From Halobacillus sp. Marseille-Q1614 (GTDB taxonomy: Bacteria > Bacillota > Bacilli > Bacillales > Halobacillaceae), in the NCBI RefSeq assembly GCF_902809865.1, contig NZ_CADDWH010000001.1, positions 2,480,001 through 2,544,000 on the forward strand: a DNA stretch of 64,000 nt, written 5' to 3'. Positions within the stretch are counted from its first letter, which is position 1; each line of letters starts with the position of its first letter. The notes under the pieces are model-generated. The model was given only the letters and a program-made list of their open reading frames with translations, was not told the origin of the DNA and made no database searches. The translations under genes were made by a program, and so were the position numbers. Positions 18,282 through 24,716 of the stretch are shown in pieces.

Positions 18282-18579
18282 AGCTGCTGCACCCCCCTGC
18301 TGGATAAACATTAAACTGATAACCTTGCAGTGTTTCCCAGAATTCTTCTCCGGCATTTTCATCAAGGTGGTGAATTACTTCTTCCACGGAAGTCCAGCTG
18401 CTCATTCCTTTCACCTCAGCAACGACCACTTCTATTCCATCTTCTGACTTCTCATCCATATACCAATTTAACCGCTGGCCGCTGAAGATACGTTTGAACA
18501 TATTGTTCACATCACCGGCCAGGCTGCCCGTTGTCTCTTGTATAAAACAGAAATCTAAATACGTTTCATTTATTTTCAT
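18250..18579 (-). CDS. Small uncharacterised protein of the nitrate operon (Cys-rich tail)
   Basis: A 109-residue soluble protein beginning MKINETYLDFCF, with AGGGG before its ATG. Near its C-terminus PAGGCSSCGQ gives a CxxC pair. I do not recognise the family. It overlaps the gene upstream (stop at 18566) and the gene downstream (start near 18281), so it is translationally coupled inside the operon. The CxxC could bind a metal or be redox active; that is inference. Confidence 0.65.
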   Translation of the reverse strand: MKINETYLDFCFIQETTGSLAGDVNNMFKRIFSGQRLNWYMDEKSEDGIEVVVAEVKGMSSWTSVEEVIHHLDENAGEEFWETLQGYQFNVYPAGGCSSCGQRESRRIN

Positions 18580-18772
18580 GTTCGGCACCCCTGTCTCTTT
18601 CTTTTTTATAAATGATTAGTGCCGCAGGAAATAAAAGAAGGTTACATGCGGCATACACAAGCGTCGTCCAATAATTTTCATAAAAAAACTGATGAACGAC
18701 TAATTGAGTAAAAACGATATTAAGCAAAAGGATAAAACTAAGAGCCAGAACTCCCCAATAGCTACGCTTCAT
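18566..18772 (-). CDS. Small two-TM membrane protein of the nitrate operon
   Basis: A 68-residue protein with two hydrophobic helices (about 7-28 and 35-55) and a charged tail, beginning MKRSYWGVLALSFILLLN. Its start overlaps the Rieske gene end and its end overlaps the next small gene. It could anchor the complex or help assemble it; there is no recognisable family motif. Confidence 0.65.
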   Translation of the reverse strand: MKRSYWGVLALSFILLLNIVFTQLVVHQFFYENYWTTLVYAACNLLLFPAALIIYKKERDRGAEHENK

Positions 18773-19286
18773 ATCGCTTCACCCTTACCGCATAGATGCT
18801 GCCATTGTCCACCTTCACTTCTATTTCCGGGAGCGGCCGTCTAGGCGGTCCTGCTGTAGGAGCTCCCGTAAACGCATCAAACTTTCCGTGGTGACACGGG
18901 CAGATCATCTCCCTCTCTTCTTCCACCCAGTAGACGGGACACCTTAGATGGGTACAAGCATTTTGATAAGCAACATAGTTATTTTCACTCAGGCGGATGA
19001 GCAGGGCGCTGTCATGCTCGCTTGGAAAAGTAAATTTCACAGACTCTCCTGGTGCTACGTCTTTTACATCCGCAATTTTTTGGTGAGGATATTCTTTATT
19101 GCCAAGGCCCATTAACTCTTTGGCTGCAACGGCTCCCCAAGGCAGGGTAGACACCGCAAATAGACCTGCCGCTCCAGCTAATGTTTTCATAAAGCCTCTT
19201 CGATCCAGCATCCGCTCATTATTTCGATTGATATTATGGGTATAGTTATCTTCATCAAATGGGATGTTATCATTTCGATCTGTCAT
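18762..19286 (-). CDS. Rieske [2Fe-2S] protein with Tat signal
   Basis: A 174-residue electron-transfer protein. The N-terminus has a twin-arginine signal (DRRGFMK at 28-34, then a hydrophobic stretch ending near AVAAKE), so it is exported or anchored outside. Rieske ligands are Cys111/His113 in CTHLRC and Cys129/His132 in CPCHHG, with Cys116 and Cys131 placed for the usual disulfide. A consensus GGAGG precedes the ATG. It sits between the four-cluster Fe-S subunit and the small membrane protein, as part of the nitrate operon's electron chain. Confidence 0.92.
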   Translation of the reverse strand: MTDRNDNIPFDEDNYTHNINRNNERMLDRRGFMKTLAGAAGLFAVSTLPWGAVAAKELMGLGNKEYPHQKIADVKDVAPGESVKFTFPSEHDSALLIRLSENNYVAYQNACTHLRCPVYWVEEEREMICPCHHGKFDAFTGAPTAGPPRRPLPEIEVKVDNGSIYAVRVKRYEA

Positions 19287-19298
19287 TAGGTCTCCTCC

Positions 19299-19859
19299 TT
19301 AAAAGAGTTTCTCCGTTCCTTGTAATATGCCAGGCAGATTCACTTTAACGTTTGTGCTCCCTTCGAGATATGGCAGACTGGTCACCCATTTCCCATTATC
19401 GAGGTCATGCTTCTGCTGTTTTTGCTCAATTTCTTCTTCCGTAAGCCACTGCAGCGTGTTGGAAGGGCAGACACTGGCACACATCGGCGGGATACCGTCT
19501 TTCGTACGGTCAATGCAAAGGTCGCATTTATACATTAAGTTCTGTTCTTCATCGAATTTAGGAATACCATAAGGGCAGGCAATCGTACAGTTTTGGCAGC
19601 CAATACACTTTTCAACTAAGGCAGATAAAACGGCTCCTGTTTCATGAATCTGGATCGCCTGCGCCGGACAGCTTCTGGCACAAGCCGGATTCTCACAGTG
19701 CAGGCACATAAGCGGCATCGTCTGACGGCTGACATGAGGATTCACGTCATAGACATAGTTTCTGTTTCGCTGCTCATGTCCTCCACACTGCGTACACGCC
19801 GCTAAACAAGAACGGCAGCCGATGCAATTCTCTAATTCGATATATAATCTTTTTTTCAT
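19299..19859 (-). CDS. 4 x [4Fe-4S] ferredoxin-type electron-transfer subunit
   Basis: A 186-residue DmsB/NrfC-like Fe-S protein with four cysteine clusters: CIGCRSCLAAC, CLHCENPACARSC, CIGCQNCTIAC and CDLC...MCASVC. No signal peptide, so cytoplasmic face. It starts immediately after the stop codon of the molybdopterin subunit. It should carry electrons between the membrane subunit and the catalytic subunit. Confidence 0.93.
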   Translation of the reverse strand: MKKRLYIELENCIGCRSCLAACTQCGGHEQRNRNYVYDVNPHVSRQTMPLMCLHCENPACARSCPAQAIQIHETGAVLSALVEKCIGCQNCTIACPYGIPKFDEEQNLMYKCDLCIDRTKDGIPPMCASVCPSNTLQWLTEEEIEQKQQKHDLDNGKWVTSLPYLEGSTNVKVNLPGILQGTEKLF

Positions 19860-22028
19860 TTACAGCACCTTCTTAGGTGATAATTTCTTAATTTGAGCTG
19901 CACACGCTTTGAACTCCGGCATTCTAGATATTGGATCAAGCGCTGCAATCGTCAGAAGATTAATCGCTTCTTCATGACCAAAATGATAAGGAACAAATAC
20001 GGTATCTTTACGAATCGCTTCTGTTATCTTCACTTTATAGATACTTTCTCCCCTTCGCGTATAAAGCCGGACTTCTTCATCATGCTCGATCTCATACACA
20101 GCTGCTGTTTTTGGGTGAACCTCCACATAAGCTTCTGGACACATATCTTTTAAAAACGGTATCCTTCTCGTTTGATTACCGGATAAGTAGTGGTAAACGA
20201 CCCGCCCTGTCGTTAGGCGGAGCGGATACTTTTTACAAGGCTCTTCTGCGGGAGGCCGGTAAGGCAGAGCACAGATTTTCGCTTTCCCATCAGGATGATA
20301 GAATTTTTTATCTAAAAACATGTGAGGAGTCCCTGTATCACTTTCATCTTTACACGGCCAGAACACCCCATCCTGCTTATCGATCTTATCCCACGTAGCG
20401 CCGTAGTAATCAGCGTTTCCACCTTTAGAAGCCAGCCTGAATTCTTCAGCCACATCTCTCGCTGATTTTAAATGAGAAAAGTACTTTTCTTTCCCAAGAC
20501 GCTCCGCCAATTCAATTTGAATCTGCCAATCGGGTTTAGCCTCTCCAATCGGCTCCTGGGCTTTATTGATTTTTATAATTCTCCCTTCCAGATTAGTGAC
20601 CGTTCCTTCATCTTCCGCCCAAGTTACAGAAGGAAGAATTACATCGGCGAACTCTGCCGATTCAGATAAGTAAAAGTCAGCACACACCATGAAATCCAGG
20701 TTTTTCATTGCTTTTTTCACAAAATTTAAATTGGGAGCTGAAACAGCCGGGTTGGAACAAAGCAGGTAAAGGCCGCGGATTTCTTTTTCATTCATCAGCT
20801 CAAACATTTCATAAGCGGAGACCCCTGGTTTGGGCATTTCCTCTGGTGTAATACCCCATACTTTACACACTTCTTTTACGTGTTGTGGATTGGTAATTTT
20901 ACGATAACCCGGGAGCAGGTCTGATTTCTGACCATGTTCACGGCCGCCCTGCCCATTTCCCTGGCCTGTGAATGTGGCAACTCCGGATTTCGGCCGGCCG
21001 ATCTTCCCGGTCACAAGCGCCATATTCGTATAGCCAGAGACATTGTCTACCCCTTTATGCTGCTGCTCGATACCGCGGGCAAACATAACCACCGCGTTAG
21101 GAGCCTTCCCATAAATCTCAGCTGCCCGTTCAATTTTTTCAGTGGCCACTCCTGTGATATGGCTCACATATTCAGGTGTGAAATCCCTTACTAATGCTTT
21201 TGTTTCTTTAAACCCGTTTGTATGGTTTTTGATGAAATTTTCATCGGCATAACCATTTTCAATCAAAAGGTGAAGAATTCCGTTGGCTAACGCAAGGTCA
21301 GTCCCGGGTTTTAAGTCAAGATGGACATCCGCTCTCCTAGCGAGAGGTGTTTCCCTCGGGTCAACGACAATAATATATCCTCCGCGCTCTTGCACATTCC
21401 AAACGCGAAACATGGAAGTAGGGTGACATTCCGCCGTGTTGCTTCCAGCGATAAACAAGCAATCCGTCTCGTGAAGATCCGTCCATGGCAGGGTCGAACC
21501 GCGATCAACTCCGAAAGACCTCAAGAATCCACCCGCTGCACTGGACATACAGAAGCGTCCGTTGTAATCAATGTACCTTGTGCCTAACGCTACTCTGGCA
21601 AACTTCCCGGTTAGGTAACATTTTTCATTGGTCATCGATACACCACTAAACACAGAAAGGCTGTCTTTCCCATGTTTTGACTGCAGTTTCTTAAACTTAC
21701 TGACAATCAGATCATAGGCCTCTTCCCAGCTGGCTTCGCGAAAACCTTCCTTCGTCCCCTTCAGTGACTGATCATCACGAATTAATGGACGCAGCAGCCG
21801 GTCTTCATGGTTCGTCTGCTGGTAAGCTGTAACTCCTTTCGGGCACATTTTCCCAACCGTCACCGGCCAGTCGTATCGTGGTTCTACACCGATAATTTTA
21901 TTATTCAAAGTATTCACCCTTAAGTTCATCCCGCACTGCATCCCGCAATAACTGCAGTGCGTCTTAATCAGCTTCTCATTCGGGTGCTTTACGTTTTCAA
22001 TCTCGCGGAAAAATTTATCCCTTTGCAT
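19860..22028 (-). CDS. Molybdopterin nitrate reductase, catalytic subunit (NasC/NapA type)
   Basis: A 722-residue bis-MGD oxidoreductase. The N-terminal [4Fe-4S] motif is Cys25, Cys28, Cys32 and Cys62 (THCSYCGMQCGM, GKMCPKG). The Mo ligand is Cys160 in GRFCMSSAAGG, the pattern of assimilatory/periplasmic-type nitrate reductases rather than NarG (Asp) or formate dehydrogenase (Sec/Cys with His). There is no Tat signal, so it acts in the cytoplasm. Upstream, the membrane gene overlaps it by 14 bases; downstream are the Fe-S, Rieske and NarK genes. The substrate nitrate is inferred from the motif and the narK neighbour. Confidence 0.9.
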   Translation of the reverse strand: MQRDKFFREIENVKHPNEKLIKTHCSYCGMQCGMNLRVNTLNNKIIGVEPRYDWPVTVGKMCPKGVTAYQQTNHEDRLLRPLIRDDQSLKGTKEGFREASWEEAYDLIVSKFKKLQSKHGKDSLSVFSGVSMTNEKCYLTGKFARVALGTRYIDYNGRFCMSSAAGGFLRSFGVDRGSTLPWTDLHETDCLFIAGSNTAECHPTSMFRVWNVQERGGYIIVVDPRETPLARRADVHLDLKPGTDLALANGILHLLIENGYADENFIKNHTNGFKETKALVRDFTPEYVSHITGVATEKIERAAEIYGKAPNAVVMFARGIEQQHKGVDNVSGYTNMALVTGKIGRPKSGVATFTGQGNGQGGREHGQKSDLLPGYRKITNPQHVKEVCKVWGITPEEMPKPGVSAYEMFELMNEKEIRGLYLLCSNPAVSAPNLNFVKKAMKNLDFMVCADFYLSESAEFADVILPSVTWAEDEGTVTNLEGRIIKINKAQEPIGEAKPDWQIQIELAERLGKEKYFSHLKSARDVAEEFRLASKGGNADYYGATWDKIDKQDGVFWPCKDESDTGTPHMFLDKKFYHPDGKAKICALPYRPPAEEPCKKYPLRLTTGRVVYHYLSGNQTRRIPFLKDMCPEAYVEVHPKTAAVYEIEHDEEVRLYTRRGESIYKVKITEAIRKDTVFVPYHFGHEEAINLLTIAALDPISRMPEFKACAAQIKKLSPKKVL

Positions 22029-23103
22029 TTTGGTTGGCCTCCTTCGTCTTCACTTCATGTGTAGGAAATCCAGAAAATCTAGCTACGCGGTATTTTCTGC
22101 GACAAGGCAGGCACAACTCCGCCAAATGAAATCCTTCTTTCTCCATATGAAAATCAATTTCATTTTGTCCGAGTACTTGAATGACATCCTGAGATTGTTC
22201 CGTAGATACAAATTTCTCGTTACATACTTTGCATTTTTTCATCGACTGCTCACCGTAATGTTCGCGGTAATTTCGCGCAAACACACTAAGAGGCCGGAAA
22301 GGAATGTGAGCAAGCTTTCCAAAAGGCAGATAAATCAGAGTGATAATCACCGAGTATTGGTGGATCATTGACATGACATAGTGGCCCGCCCCATGTAAAA
22401 ATACGTTCATAAAAGTTAAAATCAAGCCTGTAATACTGATAAATAAAAGGAGATACAGCGGGAGAAAATCATAGATGAACTTCTGCTCAGCTCTGGCCTG
22501 CATGTTTTTCAAACGGCGGTAGAGCACCATACATACTCCAATGATTACCATAATGGCTGTAAAGTTAAGAGCATTATAAAAGAAGAAAGCAATGATCCCG
22601 TCAGCATCCACTGTCATTACATCGATCCCCATCGCGACGACCGTGTAATAACCTCCTTCCTCCATCGTGAAATATATCCATCCGAACACGAGCGGAAAAG
22701 TGACAAGGCAGGAAAGGATAACACCCCAGCCGAGCATTACGTGCTGTGTCCATCGATAAATCCCGCGGTTCCAAATAAATTTATAAGTTCCTAAGTGCTC
22801 CAAGGACGTTTTAGGAGTAGACTTTCGAAATAACAGACGGATTCCTTTTTTTATGAATATTTTCGTTGGAGGCCTTTCTCCCCAGGCAATAAATCGGTAG
22901 AAGAATCCCCCGATAAAGACAAATGTTCCAATTATGTAGCCGTATAAATTTAAATCAACATGAGTGAACATCCTCGTTCCGATGAATGAAAGAATTACAA
23001 GAATGCTTATCGATATAAAAACAGATTTAGCAAACTTTGAAGCGAACGCATTATCAAAAGAACGGGTGGTCTTTCCTATATTTCTTTGCACAGTTTCTTC
23101 CAT
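22015..23103 (-). CDS. Membrane subunit of the nitrate operon with C-terminal zinc-ribbon-like tail
   Basis: A 362-residue protein with about six membrane helices in residues 25-285. Histidines near helix ends (WTQHVMLGWG, HGAGHYVMSMIHQYS) could bind b-type haem, as in NarI-like or HdrE-like quinol subunits. After the last helix a ~90-residue soluble tail carries two CxxC pairs (KKCKVC and ELCLPC), suggesting a metal ribbon or rubredoxin-like site on the cytoplasmic side. It is the first gene of the operon and overlaps the catalytic subunit. It probably feeds electrons from the quinone pool. Confidence 0.8.
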   Translation of the reverse strand: MEETVQRNIGKTTRSFDNAFASKFAKSVFISISILVILSFIGTRMFTHVDLNLYGYIIGTFVFIGGFFYRFIAWGERPPTKIFIKKGIRLLFRKSTPKTSLEHLGTYKFIWNRGIYRWTQHVMLGWGVILSCLVTFPLVFGWIYFTMEEGGYYTVVAMGIDVMTVDADGIIAFFFYNALNFTAIMVIIGVCMVLYRRLKNMQARAEQKFIYDFLPLYLLLFISITGLILTFMNVFLHGAGHYVMSMIHQYSVIITLIYLPFGKLAHIPFRPLSVFARNYREHYGEQSMKKCKVCNEKFVSTEQSQDVIQVLGQNEIDFHMEKEGFHLAELCLPCRRKYRVARFSGFPTHEVKTKEANQNAKG

Positions 23104-23182
23104 GTCTTTCTTCCTCCCCAGTTCTGGTTCTTTTTCCCAAAACCTATAATTTCAGTATAGAAATTTACTGTTGATTTTGTAA

Positions 23183-23220
23183 TAGGGGAACTTCCCGATA
23201 TCGAAAAGGGGGATTCCCCT
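23183..23220. promoter_or_regulatory. Two G/C dyads upstream of the nitrate operon
   Basis: TAGGGGAACTTCCCGATA (23183-23200) and AAGGGGGATTCCCCT (23206-23220) lie side by side about 80-115 bp before the operon start. GGG-N4-CCC dyads resemble the NreC box (TAGGG-N4-CCCTA) described for oxygen/nitrate control in staphylococci. No nreABC genes are in the window, so assignment is tentative. Confidence 0.45.
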
Positions 23221-23347
23221 ATATCTTTATCAGATGACTTTCAACATGGCCACCCTCTTTCTTATCAAGGTTAGAACTACATGCTATGATATTCATTTTC
23301 CCCTCGAACTTTCTCTCCTTTTTCTGCGGCTTTTTATGCATACAAAA

Positions 23348-23378
23348 AAGCTCTTACGGGAATGCCCGGTAAGAGCTT
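23348..23378 (-). terminator. Terminator downstream of the VOC-protein gene
   Basis: Perfect arms AAGCTCTTAC and its complement, followed on the minus strand by six T. Together with repeat B (23455-23560) and the operon-promoter dyads this accounts for most of the 500-bp gap between the nitrate operon and the VOC gene; I see no gene in it. Confidence 0.8.
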
Positions 23379-23454
23379 AACGCTGCCGATAATGTCTCAC
23401 AGCTCTTTATTTAGATTTCGACCTCTTCGTTGTATGCCTTATATTATATAGCTG

Positions 23455-23560
23455 CGGGTTCGAAGACCGCACGCTTTCCGTGCCCAACAGACGCGGGGTC
23501 TCGGATCGCCCGTTTTTCCACAGAAGCCTCGAAGGATTCGATCCCTTCGCCTCGCCCTAA
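23455..23560. repeat. Dispersed intergenic repeat, copy B
   Basis: It contains CGCTTTCCGTG, GGGGTCTCGGATCG, CACAGAAGCCTCG and the 15-mer ATTCGATCCCTTCGC (23536-23550), exactly shared with copy A. Same order of short GC-rich blocks as the other family members. Confidence 0.55.
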
Positions 23561-23605
23561 AAGACTCTCCTGCATCTAACTACTAAATATCTTTTAACTA
23601 ATTGT

Positions 23606-23998
23606 CTACGGAAGGTTCAGCTGCCACGAGATCCCAAACTGATCAACAATCCAGGCAAACTTCCGGCTGAAAGAGTAATCGTCCAGCGGCATTAATTTAT
23701 CCCCGCCTTCTCCCAAACTGCTGTAAAGCTGATCAATCTCTTTTTCACTCTCGCAAGTAAGAAATATGGAAAACGAAGGCGTAAAAGTAAACTCATGATG
23801 CACATGGCTGTCAATACACATGAACTCCTGTCCTTTTAATGAGAAGATCGCCTGCATAACACTTCCCTCTTTACCGACCTCTTCAGATCCATAACGGGTG
23901 ATTTCCTTAATTTTAGAGTCTTCCACTAAAGTTGTATAGAAATTCATCGCTTCTTCAGCCTGTCCCTGAAACATCAGAAATGGCGTAACTTTTTCCAC
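23606..23998 (-). CDS. VOC/PhnB-like glyoxalase-fold protein
   Basis: A 130-residue single-domain member of the vicinal oxygen chelate superfamily, PhnB-like subgroup (MEKVTPFLMFQGQAEEAMNF at the start, WIVDQFGISWQLNLP at the end). The family includes dioxygenase- and isomerase-like proteins; the substrate is unknown here. It is a single gene with its own terminator. Confidence 0.85.
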   Translation of the reverse strand: MEKVTPFLMFQGQAEEAMNFYTTLVEDSKIKEITRYGSEEVGKEGSVMQAIFSLKGQEFMCIDSHVHHEFTFTPSFSIFLTCESEKEIDQLYSSLGEGGDKLMPLDDYSFSRKFAWIVDQFGISWQLNLP

Positions 23999-24168
23999 CT
24001 TATCCGCTCCTTATAAATAATAGTCATCTATTCGTCCATTATATCAAGAAAGCGGTAACATCCATATCTAAATTCGCTTACTATTATTTTACAAAAATAT
24101 TTCATTTGGTCTGATAAGGTTTGGTTCCGCTTGCTTAGTAGGTTCTGCAAATCTAAAGAGGATAGCCT

Positions 24169-24681
24169 CAGGCTGTCGAGAAAGTCACAACAGGTTTTTT
24201 TTATATAGTTTTCTGTTAAAGCCTAGCGTAGCAGGCAGGATTCCATTGGCCATAAAAGGGGAGAAATGGGTCGGGAACCACCTCACTTTCCACGGGGAAG
24301 ACGGCAATCCTCCTCGGGCTTTTAAGCCCTGCGGGGGCTAGCCAGTCTTGCATTTCCCGCAGGAGTCTCGCTGCCTCCCTCCCCATTACGAAGAGAAAGG
24401 AATGGAATCCTATTCATGTGAGAAGAGGAGTAAGCTGACTTTTCACCTGGTACATCGCATCCTTAAGAGTTCAGGCTCCATGAAGAGAGCTAATAGAACG
24501 AGAGAGAAAAACTTATGAGGATAAGGGCGAAAGGAAACGGTGAGATTCCTAAAAGGCGAAGCCTTAAGGAAGCTCACCGTACGCCCATGGAAAGCGATCC
24601 GTTTCCCGGAGCCCTTCGCTGCATCTTATCCTTTGAAAGGAAGTCGGTCGTTTAAAAAACACGTGGTTTCTCTACAAGCTG
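24169..24681. mobile_element. ~515-bp non-coding element R2, related to R1
   Basis: A 513-bp stretch homologous to R1 over its whole length, with GGATTCCATT (24238) and its complement (24401), a GGGCTTTTAAGCCC hairpin near 24317, and a GGTGAG/CTCACC hairpin closed by GGGCG/CGCCC (24525-24586). Ends are imperfect inverted repeats: left CAGGCTGTCGAGAAAGTC, right (reversed) CAGCTTGTAGAGAAACC. The flanks carry TAAAGAGGATAGCCT on both sides. No gene is visible; with the flanks it fills the gap between the VOC gene and the GH16 gene. Confidence 0.65.
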
Positions 24682-24711
24682 AGGCTATCCTCAAGTTAAA
24701 GAGGATAGCCT
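24682..24711. terminator. Stem-loop beside element R2, after the GH16 gene
   Basis: AGGCTATCCTC and GAGGATAGCCT form an 11-bp stem around an eight-base loop, six bases after the GH16 stop codon (minus strand). The half-site TAAAGAGGATAGCCT recurs at 24154-24168 on the other side of R2, preceded by a decayed copy of the remainder. The T-run lies on the plus-strand side. Confidence 0.65.
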
Positions 24712-24716
24712 TTTTA

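Noticed and set aside
18250-18365. Frameshift joining the two small nitrate-operon ORFs into one gene
   Set aside because: Each frame has its own ribosome site and plausible start, and overlaps of this kind occur throughout the operon.
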